A stretch of DNA of 64,000 nucleotides from Ascaphus truei (taxonomy: Eukaryota > Chordata > Amphibia > Anura > Ascaphidae), in the NCBI GenBank assembly GCA_036426205.1, contig CM071567.1, positions 294,927,698 to 294,991,697 on the forward strand, written 5' to 3'. Numbering within the stretch: position 1 is the first letter of the stretch; every line of letters begins with the position of its first letter. This document shows, in pieces, positions 54,013 through 64,000 of the stretch. The notes beneath the pieces were generated by a model. It did no database searches, was not told the origin of the DNA, and was given only the letters and a program-made list of their open reading frames with translations. Both the position numbers and the translations under genes were made by a program.

Positions 54013-54689
54013 AGTCCAAGTGGGTGTATTGACAGGTATCCTTGAACCAGCAGCACCGGTAATACTGTTTGTTTATACATCTAATGGTGTGCAGCACATT
54101 ACTGTTTATTTGTCCCTTGATACTGGGGCACCCCTCATTCATTCACAGTATACCTTGACATAGCTGTTGTCAATTTCATTGCGTAGTCTGTACTCTTAAT
54201 AAGTTGCATCCCCAGGCTTAACACACTGGGAAGGTGTGGATATTCGACTGACTTCTCTTAATGGACTCGTCCCTATTCTGCATAACGCCCATTACGCGCT
54301 GTCGCTATGGGTCCTTTCTTGGGCCCTGGCGGACTTCTGAACTGCCACTTCTAGACAAACAGGGATTTAAGAGTTGTGTGGATCTGACTGTAGAGCTGTT
54401 CCTATGGCACCTGTGGGCCCTCCTTATAGGGACCACTGTGGCTTGTCTGATTCCTCTGCTATGAACCCTCTGATTCTCCTTGGCCATACCTCAGGAACCT
54501 GTCTTGAAGGGGCACTATCCATATCTAGAACATAATAAACAGGACTGGTCTATCCTCTATATTCAGGAACATACTTCTTAACTGAGGATCCTCTCCTCAC
54601 AACCTCCAGGAACCTAATCTCTAGAATCTTCTCTTCTTCCTATATACTCCTTGTGACGTCATACTTTTCACTGGTTCGGAATTACTACA

Positions 54690-55839
54690 CTATACAGTAT
54701 ATATTTAATTTATTTTTCATGTGGGCACCTCATGTTTGAAGATAATGTTACTAGGAATTGCCTTTTATTAAAGAACCATAATACTAAAGGGGTAATACTT
54801 TATATACAGAAGCAAATTAAAATCCCCATTGAAGACTATGGGAATTTTTGGACAAAAACAGCCCCATCAGCTTCTTCAGTGTACTGTATATCAAATAAGA
54901 CCATAAATGTATCTTTAAATATAAATTTAAAAATATACTATCCAATTTACTTCTCTTGGTCAATTAAAATTATTTATTTTTATTAAACAATGAAAGGCAT
55001 TTTGTATGCCCAAAACTCACAATCATATTAGAGAGAGCATTAAATTAGTGTAAACATTCACCCAGCAGTAGAGTTGGCAAAACCTTTTCCACATTTGCGA
55101 ACATAGTGAATATGGGGTGAAAAACTGACAAAGATATGACATTTTACCAGATACCCCCAACTGTTCATATATTACTTATTGAGCACCTTAACATTAGAGA
55201 AAATTAAAGAAAATAATAATGGGTAAATATTGGTGAATATGGGTTTATTCTGCTTTCAGGTTTTTCATTTCACTGCAAAGAGCAGTGTGTTTGCTATTAC
55301 AAAAAAGAAGGGGGACGGGCTAAAGTAACATCTTCCTAATACTAGAAAATAATAATTCCCTATGCTGGGTGTGTTTGAAAAAGAACAGCTGTAATACAGT
55401 AGTTGTCACATGTGTACGTGGGTGTGAAAATTACTATTCAGTAATGATGGTAACAATCTTGTAACAATTTATTGAATTAAAAATGTTGGCCTTTTCTACG
55501 TATTGCAGAAAGTGTAGGGCAGAGCATATTGTGACCTACTAAGGAGAAGAAACTAAAGCCGGTTGGCCAAGGTGTGTCTGTGTAGGGAAGGAGGAATAGC
55601 CGAAGTGCAGAAGGGAAACACCTGGGGTAGGTGTTTAGAAAGGGGTGCCAGGGGTAGGTGTGGTAAGGGAATCACCACCAGTGACACATCAGAACAGGTG
55701 TAGAAAGCAGCATTGTAAAGTAAGGAAGTAGGCAGTCAAATAAATACAAACAAAAGACAGGGGTGCCCAATGCTACATCCAATTGACAAAACATATAAAG
55801 TAATAAGTATAAAGTTTAAATACCTCTATAATAATAATA
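54690..55839. other. AT-rich non-coding DNA
   Basis: Nothing recognised. Confidence 0.5.
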
Positions 55840-55843
55840 TTTA

Positions 55844-56919
55844 TGTAGCCCTTTTTCTGAACCCCTGAACAATGGAACTACTAATGCTGTATTTTACCTG
55901 TGGCTCCAGGAGCTCTAAGCCTCCGCTGTTGGGGAGCCTGGGGTCTTACCCACTCTTAACATGGTGCAGCGCCTCCACTTACCCAGGATCCCCATTTTAG
56001 AAGATCTACCCTGAGTAAGAAACATAACAAACTGTATTTGTGCAACAAGCAACCTTTTACTATTTTCCTAACTAATAAGATAACGCAGAATACACATCAC
56101 ATGCATAAGACTCTTACATTCTATAATCATAACATAACACACTGTGGCTCGGCCACACCTTAAAAGGGCTAATGTCCTGTACACAGGTGGCTCTGCCACT
56201 CTCCAAAGGAGTATGTCCTAGCAACCAGTATTTATATTGAATAGTCTGCTAGCACACTAGTGCCCCCAATTAGTTAGTGGGAGGCGGGATCAGCGCCTGG
56301 TGACCGGTGTAGGTGCACTTGATGATTTACAATACCTCCCGGTCACTGCGGTGACCACACCTCTTCAAAAAGGGTCCGTAGTGTCGTTCCAGACCTTTCG
56401 CTGACACTCTGCTCTGCTCTGCGGTCTGTCTCCAGACCAAGATGGCGTCCGCAACTCCTGCAGCTGAACCAGCACTAACGGGATGCTTCACTAAGTGCTA
56501 CGGCCGTCCCTACAAAAGCAGCACCCTACGATGACAGGGGTATTACTCCTGGGGGCTAGGGAATGTATCTGTCCTAAGCGGAAGGGTCACTGACCCTCCG
56601 CTCGCACACACGAGGTTCCGCCACCTTCCTCCTTCCACTCTCTCACTCGTGTGTCCGCCCACACGCTTCCTGTCTCTCTCCTCTCCAAAACCTAGCACCC
56701 TATTGGTCCCCAGCCTTAGCTGACTTCTCCACAGTTCACAGTTCAAAGTTCGACCCCAAAGTCCCGCCGGATTGGTTGCCGTTTGCGCGCTTTCCTCGCG
56801 CATGCGCAACCTTGCTATTCACACAGTGACCTTACTTGCAAAAGAACAGTATGGCGCTTCCTGCATTAGTAACAGCGCGGAACCCACATATATGTACACA
56901 TTCCTAACACATCCTTACA
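55844..56919 (-). repeat. Solo LTR, 1076 bp, with 4-bp target-site duplication
   Basis: Plus-strand ends are TGTAGCCC and CATCCTTACA, flanked by TTTA (55840-55843 and 56920-56923). TGTGGCTCCAGGAGCTCTAA, CTCCGCTGTTGGGGAGCCTG and TGGTGCAGCGCCTCCAC match, inverted, the 3' part of the 1098-bp LTR at 23957, and the lengths are similar. It also has a GCGCATGCGCA palindrome (56798-56808) in the equivalent GC-rich part. Confidence 0.75.
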
Positions 56920-56923
56920 TTTA

Positions 56924-57212
56924 CTTGGTTATTTATTTAAACCCTTTGGCCAAAGCGTCACAATCCTGCATATCACGTCAAGGTAAACCAAATTAATGCA
57001 GGTCCTTAAACTACACTGTGAACCCTTCCATTTACCTCTGTATGAGTGGAAATAACCACAGTGAGTCCTGTCCATTCAGCAAAATACTAGAACCTCCCAA
57101 ATTAAAAAGTTGGGGAGGAGGGGCCACTTACCTCCAAGCAACTGTTGCCAGTAGGGAACTAAATTAACACACACATTCCCAGCATGCTCTAACTCCAACA
57201 CCCACCACAAAA

Positions 57213-57274
<62 letters not shown>

Positions 57275-57284
57275 ATATATATAA
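56924..57284. other. Non-coding, ending in (TA)n
   Basis: No feature until the TA tract at 57218-57284, which marks the edge of the next PLE end. Confidence 0.55.
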
Positions 57285-58123
57285 ACAGAAAAAAACTGCG
57301 CTCCTCAGGTGTGTACTGACACTGATGTCTATTGAAAAAATGCTATTTTGCCGTCAGCAATATAGAACTGGCATATGATGGATAAATATTGTGATGGCTG
57401 ATTGACTCACACTATTAAAACACACAATGTGATAAATATAAAATGCTAATTAAGCTGAATGTTAAAAGCTACTGATCATAATGCTATACAAATTATGAGA
57501 TATTGAATAGTAATACTACAAATATGCCGTGAGTGTCGATATATAGTCTATTACCACACAGATGGAGTCCCCCCCAAAAAATAAAAAATAAAAAGATGCA
57601 AAAAATGAAAAAATCAAAAAATGAAAAATAAAAATAACCAAACCAGGGGTCCATGAATTAGGATCTGGCTGCTCTCCGCAAGGACCAACGACCTCCCAGA
57701 AATCTGCGAACAACAAGAAAAGAAAGCACCCGATCCTAGTGCAGCATGAAAAAATACAATTTAATAAAAATGATAGAACCAACAAATGTAAACTCACAAA
57801 CGAATAAAAGGTAAAAGCATATAATGAGAATACTCATTCGCCAACTGCACACGATATGACTCTGCCTGCACGCCACTCTCTCCTTCCGTGTAGTCCCAGC
57901 TTTTGTGAACCGACATCCGGTAGAGGTACAGGAACTGCACAGCCACAGTGTGACCCGGAAGTCCTCCACACTCTCAGTGTTATCCGGATGGGAAGTCTGT
58001 TACTTGTGACCCCGCAAGGCAAATAATGGTCCCAACACCACACCAATGTCCCAAAAGTGTCCGTGGTGTGTAGGCAGTGATCGATGAGTATATAAAAAAT
58101 ATACAATAGCTAAAAAACTCTCT

Positions 58124-58166
58124 TCCCTATGCGTTTCTTCACTCTCACGGTAATTCCATCAGGGGA
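58124..58166 (-). ncRNA. Degenerate hammerhead-like motif, core CUGAUGG
   Basis: Minus strand: stem I UCCC paired perfectly with GGGA, core CUGAUGG (A9 to G), short stem II UUAC/GUGA, GAAA, CGCAU and A17. Confidence 0.5.
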
Positions 58167-58494
58167 TATACAGTATGACGGAAGTACGTCAGACTATTTA
58201 TATAAGTATGAGTCAATCAACCAATTACTACTTAATTGCTTACATAAAAACACTTGAATGAACTTGATTAGATTTACACATAATAAAAGAAGACACAAGT
58301 AACAGACTTCCCATCCGGATAACACTGAGAGGATGTAATTTCCAATCCGGTTCACCTCCAGCAGTTTTAGATGAATGAAAACGCTGTGTCTCTGCTTGTA
58401 ATGCGATTTCAAGTTGTCAGCCTCAGATCAGCTCCATGCGCTCTCCGGCCGTAAAGTGCGCACTTGCGTGATGACGTAGTGTCGTGGTGACGTA

Positions 58495-58533
58495 CCCTGA
58501 CGCGTTTCATCACTACAGTGACTTTTTCAAGAA
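58495..58533 (-). ncRNA. Hammerhead-like motif with U3-A8 core
   Basis: Minus strand: core UUGAAAA (58530-58524), one unpaired A, stem II GUCACU/AGUGAU with a two-base loop, GAAA, stem III ACG/CGU, C17. Stem I pairs poorly. Confidence 0.55.
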
Positions 58534-58594
58534 TATAACATATAAATGGAAGCCCTACAACTTGGGTCGTGGAGATGACCTCCAAACTTCTCCT

Positions 58595-58890
58595 TTCATA
58601 GGAGGCTAACAAGAGGCTTCGGTGGTCGCCCCCCTCCTGTTTTTTTATCCTGGCAAGCAATGCCTGTAAGCTTCTTATTTTTTTTTACCTTACGCTTGCT
58701 ACCTGCCCATGTTTTTTTAAGCATGTCTACTGTTCTAACAGCATTTCCATAGGCATTAATGGCTACAAATATTGCAAGACAAATGAGGTCTTTCTCTGCA
58801 ATGCTGGTTCTATTGCAGAGTTCCCCTAATAGCTTGGCATGGTTATCCACACAGTAGTTCTAATTCTGCATCAGTAAACTTGATGGCTGT
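58595..58890 (-). pseudogene. Myb/SANT-like DNA-binding domain of Harbinger ORF1 / NAIF1 type
   Basis: Minus strand reads IKFTDAELELL, a +1 shift, then VDNHAKLLGELCNRTSIAEK, DLICLAIFVAINAYGNAVRT, VDMLKKTWAGSKRKVKKNKK, ...TGGGRPPKPL. The order (F+.AE...L, then I...VNA.G...RT...KKKW...K...KKK, TGGGP) is that of the Myb-like protein encoded beside the transposase in PIF/Harbinger elements, and of the domesticated NAIF1. No Harbinger transposase or TIR was found nearby. Stray fragment. Confidence 0.62.
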
Positions 58891-60166
58891 AAGCCTAGAT
58901 GCTTGACCAGCAGCAGTGGAGAAGGAAGTTGCACACCTGCAGCATCAGACTAAAAGGGTTTTTATTGGTATATGTTGTGTATTTATTTAAATGTTAGCAT
59001 GCACATGGTTGTTATGCTTAGGTAACGCACATGCGTTACAGAATATGTTTGGAACATGGCATCATGTTATTGGGAACACCTTACATGTTTCCTCATGTGC
59101 ATGTGCATTGCATTGCTTAACTCGTCTCTGCAGTATTAACGTACCCACTACTGCATTTATCATGATGATACCGCTTGTGGAGACCGACATTGTTTTTACA
59201 TGTCATTAGCTTTGTGGATACCCGTTAAACTCAAGGAAAATAATGTCTGTGCTCTTGCTAGGTCCAGATCTAACGCATCTGTGGCTATGTATCAATCTCT
59301 GAGAAATACAGAATATGGAAGAGTAGATATGCATATTACTTTGTCTTATTGGCCATGTTAAAAGCTAATGTAAGAAACAATCAGACTTCCAGGCTCTGGA
59401 GTTTCATTCACGGATGATGTTATTATCTAGACAATTGCTACAATAACTATGCTGTACATTTAGTGTTTATAATTCGCATTTTAATCCCATTTAGGGAAAT
59501 GGTTAACCACTAATTGAATGCATAAGATGTTAGTTCAGCAGAGAAATGTGTTGTTTATGCTGAATAATGAGGAATTAATTGATAGTTATAGCTACCAGTG
59601 ATATCATTATATAATATGAAAGTTTTTTTGTGGAAATACTTTAGAATTGAAGACGTTTTCTTTATGAGAGTGAACAAATGAAAAAAAAAAGTCATGACAG
59701 AAAATACAGATGTTGAAAATGCATAAACAGAATACACACTTGAGTTTGCTTTTATAAAAGACCCCAGCTGCAAATTGTATGCCAAAAAAGCACCAGATGT
59801 ATCAAAGAAAAGTATCCCATTTAAAATAAATTAGATTTGGTTTTCCTTTGATAGATATGGTGACGTTTTATCACCAATCTTGCCCCAGTTTTGCAGACTG
59901 GAAACGTTGATAAATAAATCATTGCTAAACTTTCCCACAATCTATTTTTTTGAGGAACAAGTAGATAAAGCAAATTATGTTTCCAAGACCCATTTATAAA
60001 TGTACTGATAAAAAAACATGTAATTTGCACAAGTCTGTTGGTTTTGTTTTTGAATGTTTTATAGAAATTGGTGTGTGCACCATTTCCTGTAGATGTAATG
60101 AATCAAATACTGTGTGTGTCTATGTAATCATTATTATAATGTATACATATAAAACATAAAAACATA
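58891..60166. other. Non-coding; candidate conserved block
   Basis: 59400-59590 is high-complexity AT-rich sequence with repeated ATTA/TAAT core motifs and no repeat signature, so it might be a conserved non-coding element. Otherwise nothing. Confidence 0.35.
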
Positions 60167-61057
60167 TGTAACCCCTCTTTTCCCGGCTCAAACGTAGTGC
60201 TACATCGAGGTATGTTATATACAGTGGTGCTCAGTGTCTCTAATCACCTTCTCAATGTGCTGGCATCCGGGCTGGCTGGGCGTGTATGCTGAAAGGTGGT
60301 AATGAGGGGCGCCAGGAACTTTATTGGTACAAACAAGAGCTTTATTAATTCCATTGATTTGGATCCACATGCAAGGTCACCTTCCTTTAAGCAATAATGA
60401 ATGTCAAATAACATTACATTAGGTATTGTTCCCTGGAAAGCTCTCACACTATCCTAGGGAGGATCTGGACTTGATACACTTAGCACTGGATCTGCATGGT
60501 ATTCGCTGTACCCGAGTCCCCCCAGGACCCGTGGTAGAGATACAGTACTTCCATCGTCAGGGATACAAATCCCATCACTGAGTACCTTCCTTATCCCGAG
60601 GCATTAGAAGTGGCTCGTATTTAGAACTTGTCAGTATGGGCCAATCCCGCAGTGCTCCAGAACCCTTTATTTAAAAGTATTCCCCCTGGAGTACCATTCA
60701 TCCTCCTCTTTCAGGGCTGACAAATAACCCAGAACTTGCTATGGGCTATGAATAGGGGCACATTCCCTAACTATAAAATAATAAAGGTGACAAGATATCC
60801 TTAAACATATAGCTACACATAAACATGACACACTATGTACAATGCACTAGCTCCACTGTCTCCTCCAGAGACCCGAAGCCTAGAAACTTCTATCTTTACT
60901 ATATATACCTACAAGGGATATCACTGGTCACTATGCCTACAGGGGGAGTGGTTTGGATTCTGCAAAGATCAGATTACAGGCTGGACATTTTCTAGAATGT
61001 GGGCGTGTTTAAGGTTTCTTCCCAGCAACTCTACTCATGTGATGAGAGGCTGTTACA
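60167..61057 (-). repeat. LTR, about 891 bp, minus orientation
   Basis: Plus-strand ends are TGTAACCCCTC and GGCTGTTACA. The minus strand has AATAAAG strings (plus-strand ACTTTATTGG and GCTTTATTAATTCC near 60320-60355). Homologous to 53617-54689. The flanking four bases (CATA, CTAA) do not match, so the exact ends are unproven. Confidence 0.6.
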
Positions 61058-61123
61058 CTAACTACCCATACAGTTAACCCCTCTAGGGCCATTAAAATGT
61101 TAAGTGAACATAGTAATCCCTAA

Positions 61124-62061
61124 CAGGGCCACCAAGAGGGGGGGGGACAACCGGGGCTTGGCTTGTGTCCCGGGTCCGCTTGCTGGGGGAGGCCCGGCCG
61201 GCACTTAAAATTTCCCCTGACTTCTGGCCAGGCCCTGCTACTGGTCGCGGGGGGCCCCAGCTCTCAGCTGCCTGCAGGACTTTTCCTCTCTCTGTCCCAC
61301 GCTGCTGAGCTTCCACTTCTGGCGCGTGATGCGGCTCTGATGTCAGAGCGCCAGAAGTAAGCTTGGCCCAGCTTCCGGTGCACCACATGCTGACATCAGA
61401 GCCCCAGCGCGTGCCGGCAGTGGAAGCTTGGTGGTGTGGGACAGAGAGAGGAAAGGTCCAGCAGGCAGCTGAGAGTAGGGGCCCGGCCACAACAGGCAGC
61501 AGGGCCTTGTCAGATGTTGAGGGAAATTTGCAGCACCAGCCGAACCCCCCAGCCAGCAGAGCCCTGCAGACACTGGGCCCGGCTTGACCCAAGGTAAGTC
61601 TGTATTTTTATATGTATTGGGGGCTTTGGGGTATTGTTATAAGTATTGGGGGGCTTGGGGATATTTTTATATGGGGTATTTTTTATATGTATTGAGGAAG
61701 GTTTTTTTTTATATGTATTATTTTATTGTTTTTAATGGATTGGGCTCTTTTGTAGATGTATTGGGGTATTTTTTTTAGATGCATTGGGGACTTTTTTTAG
61801 ATGCATTGGGGTCTTTTTTATATGTATTTGGGTGGGTTTTATATGTCTTTATATATATATTGGAAAGGTGGGTTTTTCGTATGTATTTGGGGGGGTGGGG
61901 GAGGTTGTATATATTTGCGGGGGTGGGGATTTTTTTTGTATGTATTTGGTGGTTGGAAGTTTTTTGCATTGGGGTGGGCAAGTTTTTTGTTTTTGGGGGG
62001 GGGGGGGGAGGGGCCGTCAGAACGGTAGTCCTGGGCCCTGGGAAATCTGTCTGTGGCCCTG
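61124..62061. mobile_element. 938-bp hAT-type non-autonomous transposon with internal inverted repeat
   Basis: Ends CAGGGCCAC / GTGGCCCTG. The 8-bp flanks are ATCCCTAA (61116-61123) and ATCCCAAA (62062-62069), one mismatch, as in hAT. Inside, 61208-61300 and 61437-61530 are inverted copies (GGCCCTGCTACTGG.., CTCTCAGCTGCCTGCAGGAC, CCTCTCTCTGTCCCAC on the left arm). The right third is a G/T-rich degenerate repeat. Non-coding; the long frames seen on both strands are mirror images caused by the inverted repeat. Confidence 0.82.
61605..62010. repeat. G/T-rich degenerate minisatellite
   Basis: Roughly 20-35-bp units of the form TTTTATATGTATTGGGG, diverged, with G-runs of 4 to 12. Lies in the right part of the hAT element. 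Confidence 0.75.
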
Positions 62062-62100
62062 ATCCCAAAGGTGGGGGATATATAGATATATAGATATAGC

Positions 62101-62101
<1 letters not shown>

Positions 62102-62155
<54 letters not shown>
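62102..62155. repeat. (TA)n microsatellite
   Basis: About 26 TA units shortly after the hAT element. Confidence 0.95.
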
Positions 62156-62158
<3 letters not shown>

Positions 62159-64000
62159 ACAGCATGGGAGGAACGTGCAAAGCGCAAGGTGAAACAGTTC
62201 ACAATGCGAGATTGCATTACCTCCCAGCCTTGTCCAAGGCCTGTACGGAAAGATCTGAATCGTGTGAGATGGGTGAGGAAGGAGGGCTCGGATTTTTCGT
62301 TCATCTTTACTAAAATCTGCTTTCAATTTACTAAGGCAAATTAGAGTGATGCAGGGACAAGCCAATATTCTTGTCCTGAATAGGGAAGGTGAAAAGTTTG
62401 GGTTTGTACTATAATGTTACACATGGAGAAACCTTGGCATCAAAAGCCCCTGTTTTTTGGTGTAGCTAGAAAATACGGTTTGTTTTTCATATATCATCTA
62501 CCCTAATGAATCTTTAAGATAAGTTATTTCACTTGCTCTAGGCCCAGATGGGGAAGTTTGTGCAATATTGGCCGAATGTAGTGTAACTTGTAAAATATAC
62601 AGTAGCAGCGGTTCTGAACCAGATTATCTATGTACTAGAGAGAAAAAGGTTGTAGTAAATGTGGGCCTATCCTGTTCCTGTGTATCACATGGTTTCAAAG
62701 GTTTTAAGCATGCATTAAGTACCGCAGTCGCTATAGCCCCGTACTGCATAACGGTCCTTTATTTTCCATTTCCAACAGATTTACTGTTTAGTGAATTTAA
62801 ACACAAACGTTTTAAAAAATCATCTCCGTATAAAATAGTTTAGAAGCAGAATGGGAATACAACAGTTCGCTAAAGGTTCAGCATTTTGATGGTCATGGTT
62901 CTTTTACTGGGTGGCTGGATTTTGGACAATAGGTTTCAAATACTCCAAAAATTCAAATTCAATCTACCCACCTTCAGATCCTGTCCACTGATTTTTTGAC
63001 CTTGTAAATGTCACCACTCTATCTAGCACAATTAAAATATATTAGTTCTAATTAATAGTTAGCCCTTTATGTGTGGTATTCATGGTATGTTTATAGTAAC
63101 CTACTGTATGTGGTTCAATCTCCAAAATGCGCATCAATTTGGGAAGATAACTAATGTATTTTATTCGGTCAGGGTGGATTTTAAATGTGAGAACTTCTAT
63201 CCATATTTTATTCAGATTATCTACAGTATGGGATGAAGAAGATTTTCTATCATTGTTAACACATTTTACTGTATATTTGTGAATTATAATGGAGGGCTTA
63301 GTCTAAATCAATTTAAGGTTTAGCTTTTATTCAACAGGTTTTGCAGTTATCAGATCTAGGCTTGTTATGTTAAGAGATAATTTCTGTAAATTCATAGTAA
63401 ATGCACTTTTAACATTTTTATTGAGTCCGTACAGCTGACACTTCTTAAAGTTCAATAAAATATGGTATTATAAAGCAGACTTTATGCTTCCAACCACATC
63501 ATTCTCGATGCATTTTATGTGGTATACTTTTTTTTGCCACATCTAGTTATTTTTACTTCAATAATTCACATTATTTTATATTTTTCTTAGCAATCAATAC
63601 AGAATGAGCAGCAGCTTTAAAACTTGCTGGGGCTGAACTCCCTTCATTGATTTTATTGGCAAAAGGGCACATATTATAAAAACTGGATCATGCCAGGAGG
63701 ATCAGTAAAGTCATTTTAAGCTTTTTCCTATACAGTAGTTAACATTTTGATTACAAATAACCTTTTAGAGATCGAATGTACACATTACCTCTATCTAATC
63801 CATTTAATATTGTTCAAACCATTTTATTTTCACATTAATATTGTTACTAAAAATGTGTAATACCATGTTGAAAAAAATAATATAAAATTAAGTGTAACCC
63901 TATCTGGAAAATAAGCTTGACAGAGAGCCCAGAGACTGCCATGGGCTGCCATAGAAATCCTGTGTGATCCTAATATGGCACCAGTCAAAGCAACGGCACA
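62156..64000. other. AT-rich non-coding DNA, nothing recognised
   Basis: A 91-codon frame at 62568-62843 has no recognisable domain. No TE end was found. Confidence 0.45.

Larger units (their letters stand above)
53617..54689 (-). repeat. LTR, minus orientation, interrupted by a PLE palindrome
   Basis: Homologous to the LTR at 60167-61057: CCCGGCT near the left end, GATGGGCGGCAGGAACTTTT matching GAGGGGCGCCAGGAACTTTA, then a T-rich polyadenylation-complement ACTCTTTATTT. Removing the 53819-54012 insert leaves about 880 bp, close to the other copy's 891 bp. No clear target-site duplication. Confidence 0.65.
57285..58560 (-). mobile_element. PLE terminal regions, partly inverted
   Basis: Contains two hammerhead-like motifs on the minus strand (58124-58166 and 58495-58533) and an inverted repeat: 57971-58007 (CTCTCAGTGTTATCCGGATG...) against 58294-58330 (...CATCCGGATAACACTGAGAG). 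It looks like two PLE ends that inserted into or recombined with each other. Confidence 0.6.

Noticed and set aside
61092..61592. 166-codon minus-strand frame and mirrored plus-strand frames
   Set aside because: Both strands give similar peptides because of the internal inverted repeat of a non-coding hAT element.

Overview
The window looks like gene-poor vertebrate nuclear DNA, most likely from an amphibian and probably a frog. The basis is indirect. The DNA is AT-rich with long microsatellites. Penelope-like elements (PLEs) are very abundant and carry hammerhead-ribozyme-like motifs. They are mixed with L2-type LINEs, Tc1-like and hAT DNA transposons, a Ty3/gypsy element and many solo LTRs. 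I found no host protein-coding gene, rRNA, tRNA or CRISPR array. Nearly every long open frame is either a decayed transposon gene or a chance frame.

Layout. 1-5.5 kb: a PLE C-terminal remnant, then a Ty3/gypsy element with its 5' LTR, gag, protease, and a deletion joining protease to the end of RT and RNase H. 5-8.7 kb: PLE termini with hammerhead-like motifs, a 200-bp palindrome, a solo LTR and an L2 fragment. 8.7-18.1 kb: a three-layer nest in which an inverted PLE is split by an L2 LINE, and the L2 is split by a 6602-bp TA-flanked Tc1-like transposon. 18-22 kb: further PLE pieces, including one with its 5' half inverted. 22-39 kb: AT-rich DNA with solo LTRs (three with clear target-site duplications), a TIR element, an L2 tail, more hammerhead-like motifs and a 256-bp hAT element. 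39-46 kb: the quietest stretch, with some blocks that could be conserved non-coding elements. 46-50.8 kb: a nearly complete but decayed minus-strand PLE. 51-62.2 kb: three more LTRs, a PLE palindrome, a Harbinger-type Myb-like fragment and a 938-bp hAT element. The rest is unremarkable.

Two items stand out. First, the Tc1-like transposon at 11293-17894 holds two genes arranged head to head around a short intergenic region: a five-exon DDE transposase (minus strand) and a plus-strand gene encoding a heptad coiled coil followed by a BEN-like domain. An accessory BEN-like gene inside a Tc1-like transposon is not something I recognise as described. Second, at least fifteen hammerhead-like motifs sit in PLE ends. 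In five of them core position C3 has become U and G8 has become A together, which would keep the C3-G8 base pair of the ribozyme as U3-A8. Several motifs occur as divergent pairs inside palindromes.
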